Assembly: GCA_030248295.1 (NCBI GenBank)
Contig: JASANH010000770.1
Location: forward strand, 1,235,080 to 1,299,079
Reading direction: 5' to 3'
From: Mesodorylaimus sp. YZB2_4
Taxonomy: Eukaryota; Nematoda; Enoplea; Dorylaimida; Dorylaimidae
Length of the DNA: 64,000 nt
The notes below the pieces were generated by a model. That model did not search any database, had not been told where the DNA came from, and saw only the letters and a program-made list of their open reading frames with translations. A program made the translations under genes and the position numbers. The stretch's first letter is position 1. Every line of letters begins with the position of its first letter. Shown piece by piece: positions 1 to 10,600 of the stretch.

Positions 1-1714
1 ACACGACTGAGCAGACCGGGCACACCGAGACGGCAAGGCAACAGACAGGAAGTCAGCCAGACAAAGAGGCAAGGCGTGGCCGCAGAGCGACGAGAGACTA
101 GGCGGACGAATAGGCAGGGCACGTATCACCAAAAAACGCAACATAGTAGGGCAGTGTCGACGACAGGCATAAAAAGACCTAATGGCACGATATATCGAAC
201 ACTATATCCCTCACATTGGCTATCTTGCCAAAACCCAATGGACTCCCACTGTCCATCCAATCTCACCGACTAATAATCGAACGCCGCCGATAAAGCTTCA
301 GATAAGACTCCTGATACGTAATCACTGCCATGGATACCATATACCACCCGATGAGCCGAGCTCAGATAGTCCAGATCCGAATTGATCCAATCGACACAAC
401 ACGCAGCACTTCTACAAAAACTCACACACACTGGCCGAGTCCACAAAAATACTCAACACTATATCCCTCACACTACCACGGACGCTGATATGCCAGAAAC
501 TGGTAGCTTGTGACCAAACCAGAGGTTGAGAACGACTAATATTTTTGTGGCTCCAAATCTCATATGCTGTGTTTTTCTTGCCTTTTTGAGAACTGTCAAC
601 TCACCCAGTAACCTAAACTAGTTAGATTTGGTCGTGCTTGGCGAGTAAAGTGCTTGATGTTGATGTTGACGTATAAGAATACAACGTTGTCCTCAGACGC
701 TGTCATGCGTCAATGATGGCAAAGTAGTAGGTTCAGAAAGGATACTGTTATTATACTTTCGAGCAATTCATAATGTTCTATATGACTTGCGTCAATTACT
801 TGGCCTGCTGACGTCGATAAGACGTGCTCGCACGGCGCACGGCACTTATCTACTTTTAGTTCACTATGCGATAACAAGGTGATTGGGGCTGTTCTAGTTA
901 GAAGGGTGGTGAATGTTGAGACCAAAAGCAGGATGACGATATTGGACAAGGATGGACCTCGCAAATAGGATAAGTCGTGGCTGCTTGGCGGCTTGAGCCA
1001 CGCTACTGGGAGCCGCGATGCGCAGCCACACCCCTGACTAATGAACGGGCAAAGAGAAGATGGTTTTGGCGATACGAGTATTATTCAAGAAATCCATGCT
1101 TGAACTCTTTGTACAACAAGGTGCGCCCTGTTCTGATGCAAGTTGCGAAATGTACCCTTGCTTTATGAAACAAAGATGAGTCGCTGCAAAAAAAAATATT
1201 CTTTATCAGTGGGATCGCAGCCAGAACAAGAAAAGAGGCATTTGGGAGACATCGCTCCAGCAGCGGATAGTTGCCTTCCAGATGCCAGATGCAGATGTGC
1301 CATGAGCGGTGGAGAGATTGATGCTAGAATTGACGATGAGGCGCGGCAGATATAGATGAACTGAAAAATCAGCACGACTGACTAGCGAGTGTCTAGGGTC
1401 AAGGTCCACACTGTGGCCACTGTTGAGTTACGTATTGACAAAGAACAGGCGAGTTCGCGGTGGACAAGAGCTTTCTCATGCGGATATGAAGAGTGCGCGA
1501 TTTCTCTCTAATGTACCCGGCAATGTGCTTCAATGTACCAGTCATTCCACGTAACACTGCAGACTATCTATATTCGCTTTTTCGAGCAGTGCTGCAGCGA
1601 GTTTGTGTAGGGAAATTACCTGGCGTAAATGGGACTGACTAATCGTAAGTCGAATATCGTCTCTCGAAGAATTCGAGCAAATCGGGTCTGAGAGGTCTCG
1701 AATGTATGCATCTT
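1..1714. other. Intergenic, no gene recognised
   Basis: I see no supported gene here. All open frames are short, overlap on both strands and carry no recognisable domain. The phrase CACTATATCCCTCACA occurs at about 200 and again at about 458, so a degraded direct repeat is present. The rest is unremarkable mixed-composition DNA. Confidence 0.4.
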
Positions 1715-2157
1715 CAGCTCAAAGCGGCCGCGGTGGTGCAGCCATTCAGCATTCATCCCTCCGTATTGCTCGGGAGCGAGCGGCTGAAGCTGGACTCGTC
1801 GCGGGTTGAATCCCAGGTGATTGATGTCGGCATGCGAACCATGAACCCTCGCCGACCATGCACGCCAGGTCGTGGGTGACACACCCAGCACCCAAGAGGT
1901 GCATAAAGTGGAGACACGGGCCAAACGAGTAGACAGTTTCAGCTGTCGGAAACCGCCAGTGTTCAGAGCCAACCCGCCATCTTCCGAGAAAGTCGGTGCC
2001 CAGTCCAGGATGCCCTTGCGTATAGGTGCTCTAACAATATGTAAGTAAATGACGCTGCTGCGTGCTGGCCACCGCACAAGCTTGCTTATAAGGCTGGACT
2101 GCTTGCCGGCTAAAGGCAAAACGGGCTCCGGCCCACAAAAAATTTCTTAAAAATCTT
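1715..2157 (+). mobile_element. tRNA-derived SINE, family 1, copy A
   Basis: This is a roughly 440-bp retroposon. Its 5' head resembles a tRNA promoter, with an A-box-like GTGGTGCAGCCATTC and, about 70 bp on, a B-box-like GGGTTGAATCCC. The 3' end reads CGGGCTCCGGCCCACAAAA and then runs into A-rich sequence. A second copy lies in reverse at 60.1-60.9 kb and matches at the head, in the middle (GGGCATCCTGGACTG) and at the tail. The only long open frame here, on the minus strand at 2119-1616, lies across the repeat and is probably not a gene. Being a SINE is an inference from the tRNA-like head and A-rich tail; the similarity between the two copies is seen directly. Confidence 0.7.
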
Positions 2158-2459
2158 TAGCCCAAAGCATTTTCAAGTTGTCTCCCTGATTTGCCTTTGC
2201 CAGTAGCGATTATTCTTGCATCTTGGCACCCAATTTAGTAAATTACAACAGTACAGCAAGTGGGTCTCCATTGTTTATGATTAAATAAGGGATATGATAA
2301 TAGAACCGCAGCAGGTCTTCTAGAGGTTAAGGTTCTTCTTTGTGGTCAGCGCACAAACAAGAAAAATCACAATTCTTTTATTCCCATAAGATACTGTGAA
2401 TTGGTGCTTATTCCCGCGCATATACAATGCAACGATGGCGCTGTGAAGAAGACTAATTA

Positions 2460-3231
2460 CCATTTCTAAAAAAAATCTGATATCAGACAACAAAAAGGTT
2501 AGCCGCCACCCTACTCCAACCAAATGCAAGGCAAACGGGGCTGGCTGGGCTGCCTCGGCGGCACATGCTTGAGTGGGTTATGCTTATGTGGACGTGATAT
2601 ATCTACGTTTATATTGCCTTCAGGGCGAGGCTCACAATCGTATTCTCACACCCACTCACAATGCGTGTCTCTGTGATGTGCTCGGTGCATCGTAGGGTCG
2701 TGGGGTCGACTCCCTGCGGGATTTTATTCTTTCTGTTTTTCACCAAAGGCTAGTACCCACATGAATATACTTACTACTATTTTGGAGTAAGTACGGAAGT
2801 TTGTAGTTTTGGAATACGATTCCCTCCTGTTACCTCGAACTTACTCGGGAAACAGTGACGACTTGCTGCGGTACGGTTGCATCTGTCGTGACAGCACGAG
2901 TACTGAATGTGTAGCACCTACTCAGTGACACTAGAACAGGAAGTTCAGCTTCTGTGAAGCCAGCATGCTAATAGCTGAGGCGTACAACCTTTATCACTAG
3001 AACTAATGACATCGGCCCTTGTGTTTCCATCTCTCTATTGCCTGAATGAAGTAGCTGAGGTGGGGGACGCCCTGTTACACTTTTTCAGTGACAGTAGCAA
3101 TTCTGTTTTATCACAGTTTTTCTACAAACGCTGCCGAGGGAGCCCAGCCAACCTCGTTTGCCTCGAATTTGGTTAGAGTAGGGTGGCTGGGCTAACCTTT
3201 TCGTTGTCTGATAACAGATTTATTTAGAAAT
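2460..3231. mobile_element. Inverted-repeat (fold-back) element with ~98-bp arms
   Basis: The left arm (2460-2558) is the reverse complement of the right arm (3134-3231) with about 85% identity. Shared blocks include TTTGGTTRGAGTAGGGTGGC and TTGTCTGATAWCAGATTT, and the similarity stops abruptly outside both arms. The 575-bp interior has no coding potential but includes a B-box-like GGGGTCGACTCCC at about 2697-2709. This fits a non-autonomous DNA element or MITE. No target-site duplication was obvious. Confidence 0.65.
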
Positions 3232-4753
3232 AATAGTACTTTTTCGCACCCACATTTGGGCTAGGAATTCAGAATAGATGGAAGAAATTTGTGGTCTAGT
3301 CCCTTCTGAGCTGACGCCAATTTCGTTCAAAGAAGGTTTCCAAGTTATGCTCTGTCACTGTAGCTGTAGCCTAATGCGCATACTGTAAGTTTGAGAGTGG
3401 CTGGGCTAAACAGCAAACCAATGTGGCTGTTTATAGGCAGGGGGTTTTCAATTGTAAGCACTACACTGCCGTGTGTGGCGGTGCCGTAATGAATATTACT
3501 GTTACGAATTAATATTACCAATTGATTAATGTTACCACCAGAAATTATTACTGCCAGTAATATTTTGTGGCGGCAAACGGCCTCAATTTCCGCAACAAAT
3601 ATTCTTTGCTACAAAGAATGTACAAAAGATCGCAGGCAGATTTTTAAAAAATTTTGGGCTCAGAAATCAAAACAATGAAAAGCAAGCCGACTAATCCACC
3701 AAACTAAAGAGAACAGAACACTCGTCTCGGCCAGTAATTTTAACGGAGGGTAGCTCCGGCTAACAGAAACAGCACTTACGCGCCGCAAAGCTAATAAAAA
3801 TATTCCGCCTGCTGGCGGTATTCGTTAAAATCCAGTTTTTCGAGCCCAAAATTAATTTGCGCGAATCTCACCCTCACACCCGCAAAAGAATAATGCTCGT
3901 TATCAGAGCTTTCAGAAAAACCAATTTTTTTTGTCCGTAGCTTCCGTGGTTATTGCTGTGGACAGGACCTAAGTACTTCGTCGTCGTCGTAGTCAGCTCT
4001 GGAACAGCAAAACGTGCAATTTGGATCTCGAGAACAGCGGACCCATTTCGAACAAAATGTTGCACGATTATTAGCCATGGCAAACATAGCTTATCCCCAA
4101 ACTTTTGTGCATTTTTGTCATTTTCTTGTCGAGTTATGGACGAGCAAAGTCGTCCGCTTAACATTGCGCGTCTGTGTGGCTGGGTGAACCAGGCAGCTAC
4201 CCTGCCCGTTGATCTCTATCTCTTTTGGTAAATTTATTAATGACAAGAGTCAAATTTTTCTAGGATAATCTTTTTCCTATTACTTGTTCTTTATCTCACT
4301 TTGTTATTCATTTGGGTGATTTGCCCTCCACTGGGCAAGGCGTGTTTGCCCTAAATTCAAAGGTGTTGCGGCTGTGGCTCTTGCTAGTGATGCCTAATAG
4401 ATTCCTGAATTGCGCCAGAGCTTTCAAATAACTCACTCCTTAGAGTGACATATCTATTTTCCATTAAGTCGAGGACGAGTCTTTTTGTTCTAATGTTTGC
4501 CGACGTTTAGAGAGCCAAATTTTTTTGTTTCGATATCATGTTGATCGATGCGGGCAGTGTTGAGAGTCTGATTTTTTAGAGTGGAAAGACTGAAAAGTAA
4601 ATGTAGATGATTTATAGATACTATTCTCACGTGGTTTCTATGTGATTTCTCGCTGTCGAATAAATTTTACTTTCTTACATCCGCAAATAACATTTTTTAT
4701 GGACTGAGGTTGCAAAAATCAGGCATCATGGTGGTGCTTAAATGGTTGGCATA
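3232..4753. other. Intergenic, no gene recognised
   Basis: The stretch is AT-rich and has only short overlapping frames. The phrase GTGGCTGGGCTAA near 3397 repeats a piece of the preceding inverted-repeat element, so part of this may be more of the same repeat. Nothing else was recognised. Confidence 0.4.
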
Positions 4754-5146
4754 TTATGAACTGCCAACGGAGCTATTAAACCATATATCCTGAGTGTTAT
4801 TGAATGAATCGAGAATATTTGTGCCATTTAAAATGATTCCACCGTGTTTTTTTGTGTTGGTATATGCCATTCCGTTAACGAAAATATTTATTTTTCTGAA
4901 TGAAGGTTTCGAAACTGTGCAGACGCAGGCATGCCGTCCAATCTTCTTATAATAAGGATTACAACTCGCGAATTCAAGGCCATTTTTGCGACAGAATGAA
5001 GAGCATTCGCCGCAATTTGGCAATATTTCAACGAGAAGTGTGTCCGAGCTTTCGTTATTTTCATTTGCAGCAATCACAGTCAGCCACAATATCAGGAGCC
5101 CAAAGATGAAAATACGAGAGCAACGTTGAGTGCGACCAAAAGCCAT
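4754..5146 (-). CDS. Small secreted CSalpha-beta (defensin-like) peptide precursor
   Basis: A single-exon frame encodes 130 residues. Residues about 9-27 (IFIFGLLILWLTVIAA) form a signal peptide after a basic N terminus. The mature part has a six-cysteine pattern: C-x2-C-x3-C-x9-C, then about 11 residues, then C-x-C (CGECSSFC ... CNPYYKK ... CVC). A C-x3-C pair followed by a final C-x-C is the mark of the cysteine-stabilised alpha-beta fold found in invertebrate defensins. The C-terminal 50 residues lack cysteine and carry several N-glycosylation sequons (NGT, NNT, NSS), which is unusual for a defensin and suggests a pro-region or a different role. The start at 5146 is the first ATG and directly precedes the signal peptide. 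The same cysteine spacing occurs in the first exon of the VWD gene at 30.9 kb. Function is inferred from the pattern only. Confidence 0.6.
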   Translation of the reverse strand: MAFGRTQRCSRIFIFGLLILWLTVIAANENNESSDTLLVEILPNCGECSSFCRKNGLEFASCNPYYKKIGRHACVCTVSKPSFRKINIFVNGMAYTNTKKHGGIILNGTNILDSFNNTQDIWFNSSVGSS

Positions 5147-7641
5147 ACTGAAATTTCTTCTTATTTTTGAATTTTATCCCTTTCGCCTCCGAAAGAAAAG
5201 ACGAGAATCAAATGGGTCGCACCAAGCAAAGAATATGTACAATGGTTTTCTGCTTAGGTCTTTCGAAGACTCCAACCCCCTCAGCTGGCTCCACTGAATC
5301 TTACCCGTAATTCGTTATCTTCCAGGGCAGCTCGAAGATCTATCTCAGTCAGCTGTAGTTTGACATTTACTATTCTGGGAGGAAGAAAGTGGTTTTGGAA
5401 AAATCAACAACAGCGCAACAATCAGGCGTCACCAGCTGTTTCGTAGATTTCAGCCGATAAGAGGGTCTATCAGCTGATCGACATTGTAATGAGCATCACG
5501 TGACGCCTGCAATAAGGCGAGGTCCTACCAACTAAGTTCCGGAGGTTTAGACTCTAGTGTGTTTGTGTGATTGTGGAATCGGGGAGATGTGGTTGTGGTT
5601 GTGGACATGTGATTGTGGAGGTACGAGAAGTCATATCTACCTACAGTATCTTGAAATTAGGCGTAGGTTTATCTATGCATCCAGGAGAATGCACCAGCGA
5701 CAGTGGCGTTACTCGGAGCAAAATTATTCATCAAATCGACAATTTCAGCAAGAATCATTATGGTATTCTCAAAGAGCGTATTTTCTTCTACAAAAATCGT
5801 TTTTCTTGCAAAACGTTTCTTGGAAATGGGTATTGGAAACATGGCGGGTGTAGTTACTTCAGAGATTTGCGAAGGCTGCACGAAACACACCACACCAAAC
5901 ACACCACTGTGGAAGGGCCACAACCCAAATTTTTCGTGATTTTTCTTTCGTGATAGGGTTCCACTTTTATTTCAATTTGTTCTTCGCGTCTGCACGCCTT
6001 CTTGCAAAGTCAGTATCTCTTTTGCAGAGCAGGGTAAGTTGTGGCAGAGAGTGGTTACTGATAGCATTGCGACCACGAGGCTCCCAGTTCGATGACTCCT
6101 TCATGGCTTGGAATTTTTTGCTTTCGCTTCTCTTCTTTCCACGGGAAAGGAATTTCATTATGAACAAGGTATATGTGGGTGGTCTAAGATTTTGTTGCCC
6201 AGTCATCACTGATAAAGTATCGGCTATGATGAAGGCATAAAACAAGTAACTTTTCTTTATTTTTTAGCCGCGTGTGTGCGCTGTACATATTAAAAAATCA
6301 GTGCATTTGATAAGAAGAATATTTGTTACTGACTATGAAATGGTCAGTAACAAATATTCTTCTTATCGGACTGTACGAGCAATCTCATCTCAGGTACGTG
6401 GATTCACGTTTTGTCGGAGGTTTATTTTTTTCGCAGGCTTGAATGAAAATGTATGGTAGCCGCCGGATTTTCTCAGTCGATCTGTGTTGGGGCATGCGGT
6501 GCTTGCAACAAAATCGAAAAACGGTCATTTAATTTTCCAAAAAAGTCTGTTATGACAGACTCGAAACTTTTAGACCAGCCAATGCACACAATGGATAACC
6601 AGGGCTTCGCACGGCTGGTCTACTAGGCCACACGAGGGAAGGCTCATTGCTCACAGAGTGAAATAACTCGTGCACAGATGCATTCGATGTCAGCATCAAA
6701 GCCACAATGTACTGTACTACTGCTGTTTGGACAGTCTCCCCAAAGGATACCAGTTGTGGTGTTTCAGACGATACGAGTAGCAACCTGAATATGCTAAAGC
6801 TCCAGACTAAGCATCCAGACTTCTAGCCTGCAGCTGCGGGTAAAATGGTATGGCTTATGATTACATACAGTAGATCCCTTAAAATTGTCGAGAGAGACAG
6901 CTCGACAATCTTTCCTTCCCTTCTTCCAGTTTGCTTTGCATGTTCATGTTTTACCATATCAGCAATGGCACGCTTGATGATGGAGGGGACATTTCACAAA
7001 ACGATACTAGCCGCGAGCCGCGCGAGCCAGTAGGAGAGCCCCCAGTTTGAGAGGCGGACTCTCCCAGCCCACAATGAAAACCACGAGCTGGATCTTTACG
7101 TGATCCTCTGCTCGTTGCTCACGACCAGTGCTCGATGCAGGAAAAACTGCTTGAGCACGTTTCCTAATCGACCGTGGCTGCCTTTTGATGTGGCCATGTT
7201 GACCTGCCCTCCTAAGACACGTATTCTACCCCGCTATAAGCTGCAATAGAAAACAAAAGTATGCCCCCCCCCCCATTCAGCTTCATCCTGTATACGTTGG
7301 TATTTTTGCAAGAACCCTTGCTCCTTTTTCATCGTCATCGCCTTCTATTTAATAGAATACAACCAACATCTTATTGCCTCTATTTGTTCGAAATGTAACT
7401 TAAGCTGCCAATATGCATAAAGCACTGCGGCTCACAGCAGAGCTATACAGATTTATATATTCTCCAAGCTTTCAAAAAAGGTCGTCTGTATTTTATTTGA
7501 TCCCATAGCGTAACTTTTACGCCGTGAAACAGCGAGCAGTTATTGCTTTCAACGCAAATCTACGCGCACAAATGATAAGATTTCAATACTTAGCGGGTGC
7601 CAACTCTCAAAGACATGACAAAATCTTTTCACAGATTTTCT
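5147..7641. other. Intergenic with a perfect hairpin and repeat scraps
   Basis: No convincing gene was found. Overlapping frames at 5.56-5.95 kb have no recognisable domain. Features seen are the perfect hairpin at 6309-6367 (listed separately), a fragment of the SINE family 2/LINE 3' tail at about 6937-6962 (CATGTTCATGTTTTACCATATC) and a poly-C run at about 7264. Confidence 0.4.
6309..6367. repeat. Perfect 25-bp hairpin with 9-nt loop
   Basis: GATAAGAAGAATATTTGTTA and the following CTGAC (6309-6333) are followed, after the loop TATGAAATG, by their exact reverse complement (6343-6367). There is no mismatch in 25 pairs. It lies outside any gene. It could be a very young palindromic insertion or a small RNA hairpin. 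Confidence 0.85.
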
Positions 7642-10600
7642 TTATCTTTCATGTCTTCGTTTCGCGATATAGCACGGCAATACCAGTAGTTCGATGATAG
7701 AAAACGCGCCAAAGCCCAGCCACAACCCCACTTGATTGGCCAGTTCAGACATGAAGTCTTCCACCTGCAGAAATATAGTCCAGTTATTTGTACAATGAAC
7801 TAGTTATAGAGCTTACCGATGGAACGAAGCCCTCAGAGTAGAGGACGTATCGCCACTTATGGGCATACACTTCTAGGACACCAACGTCTTGCCTAAAATA
7901 GAGGCTCTTAGCCTGAGCACTGACCACTCCATCCGACAGCAGTTTATTCAGCTGTTGCCCAAAACAAGCTGCTTGGTGGAAAAATGCGCATGCTTACGAG
8001 GACAAATGTGAATTGTTTAGCACTGAATTGCTTGTCGAAAAATAACCCTGAAAGTCATAAATATTTTTGCGTAAGTTGAGTCTTCAAAATATGATCACGT
8101 ACTCCTTTTGAAAATAGCTTCAAGTGGGACTCGACAGTATCGAAAATTCGATTTTGGCACGAGTCCAAGCAATTGCAGTCTGACAATGTTTTCCATTGCA
8201 TCGTCATCAGCTTGTCAATACAGTGTTCTGCAAAGCATATGAAGTTTGTGTAATGGAACGTCGAGTAACTAACAGTTTTCTGTGGTACAGGTCAACAGCG
8301 CCCTGGTTTGTGGTGTTTATCTTTCCAAAAATATGACTACGGTCATGTGAAACAAAGTCATAAGCAGGTCCCGAGTATCTGATGCACAGCACGTTCACGC
8401 ACGCACATTCTCCTAGAGAGCCACTCTAACTTTACTCAAGCCCCCGAATTCGCAAACAGGCATAAAGCTGGGCATGAAAGCGAAATTCAAACATGCTGGT
8501 ATATAAATTCCAGAGAAAATTTTTATATCTTATGATCCTGTTAATCATTTTTTTCTGCTCAGATAAAAGAAAACTTGCTTTGTTTGAATGAGCACAAAGG
8601 CGCGGGAACACTAGCGTTGATATCTTGACTAGGATCGATACACTGGCATTCTCTCAATGCCAGATTTTGAAAGCAGTTTTGCCAACAAGCCTGTAAAGAC
8701 AATGAAATGCAGTACTATCAGCAGTACTCTTGCGGGAGAGATCATGTACATCTGCTGAATACTTTTCGTTTGCGGGTTGACCAATATTCTCGTTTTCGCT
8801 GAAGCAGCCCACAACTTTTTTATATTCTTGCTGCAAAGAGTAAACTTGAAAATCGGCAGGCACTTGTTTCGCAGGGCAGTGCAGTGGTTTCGTCTTGGGC
8901 GGCCCATAAAGTGTGCAGTACACAAAGTATTTCTAGAGCCCCAACATGGCGACCACACGATATGCGTACTCTACTTACATAAGATTGGGCTATCGAAGTG
9001 ACCAGGCCTGGAGATGCAATGCGACCATTGATCGATGGCAATAATGGCAATGCACGATCAGAGATTAAAACCATAACGCCAGCCGACTGGGTGCTAGGAA
9101 CGTAGGTGCTTGTTCGTGTATTGAAGTAAATGCGAAGACCTGAAAACCAAATTTGTCTAAAATTCACGACAAGAAAGCATCATGGAGTTGAGTCGAGAGT
9201 TGTCTGCACGCACCTAATAGGGAAGCAGCGAAGGATTTGGTTACTTTGGCACTGTAAAATTTTGCATACACCCATGTGAATGAATATTCCCAAAACCTCT
9301 GAGGGCCCCAGCAACCTAAAATCCATGGTTTCCCAGTGCCCAGTGCAGTGGGGCGAAAGCACAGGTCGTCTACCTTGAACTGGCCCAGATTTCTCTAGAG
9401 TTTTTTCTTCATTTTCGACGTGATTAAATGAATAACAGTTTCCAATAGAGCTCGAATACCATTTATGCAAGTCTCTGAAACAACATTTTGTAAATGCTAC
9501 AAGGGCTTGAAAGCGATGACAGCCAATCTCGACGTCAATGCGTGTCAAGGCATCTCACACCACACTACATGCACTCACTAACTTCATGCAGTCCTTTGTC
9601 AGAAACGTGCACAATAAAATCAAGTCATGCACATCATCGTAGCCCAAATTCTCTCTCAAGTTTGCTGGCAGATCAGATAGGATATAAGGAATAGCCGCAT
9701 TGATGGCCGCCATTTTCGCGATATCGTCGGACATGGTCTAACACGTAGAAATTACAGAAACTGGCGACAGCTTAGGAGCCGTACAAAAACAAGAAGACTC
9801 TTACATGTAATCCCAGAGCAGTTATCAATTGAGCTTTCGTTTGATTGGAAACTGAAATGTTTTCTGAGTGGATACCAGAAATGGATAGAGTAAGACAAGG
9901 GTAGGGCCCTTACTTATGGCCAGATAGTCGAGAAAATCATAGACAGCCTTTTTCACTGGAGCTTTGTAAATGTTTTGTAGCAATTTTGTTTGTTTTGGGC
10001 TCGCTTCTGTATTCGACGCTAATGTTGGAATAGGTGGTGCCAGACTTTCGATGTGAGAAGGACTGCGGGAAGAGGATAGTGTTTCGGATATCGAAGATAC
10101 GCCTCCGGTGGTTCTGAATGGAGAGTTGGCTGCGGAAAAAGGGCGGCCAGGCGACCATGTAGGGAGGTTAGGATTAGACTTTATGGATGTGTCGATGGAG
10201 GCAAGCAAGGGGTCGGGAAATGTCATTGTCGTGGACGCTGCTTTTGATGTCGGCAGAGCTTGTTGGGATGGGATGGCTATTTCTATGGGCGATGTAGATG
10301 GTATCAGAGGTTTCTTGGTGGTTAAGTGGTATGATGTGGTATGTAACGAGGCGATGGCAGAAGAATGGGAATGGTCTGTTGCAGAAGAAACTAAAGTTAC
10401 TGTGTCGCTGGACGATTCAAAACTGACATATCTAGTTGACATACTTGTAAAACTTGGTTTCGTGGGTCTTTGCTCTATTGCGGCACCCACAGGTGGGGAT
10501 GGGGGTTTGTCTGTAGGAGAAGAGCGGCCAGTTGACCGTGTAGCGAGATTAGGATTAGACTCTGCGGGTTTGGAAGTCAGAGGTGCCATCACTAGGGTGG

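Noticed and set aside
1616-2119. 167-codon minus frame
   Set aside because: It lies almost wholly inside SINE family 1, and its peptide is a translation of that repeat.
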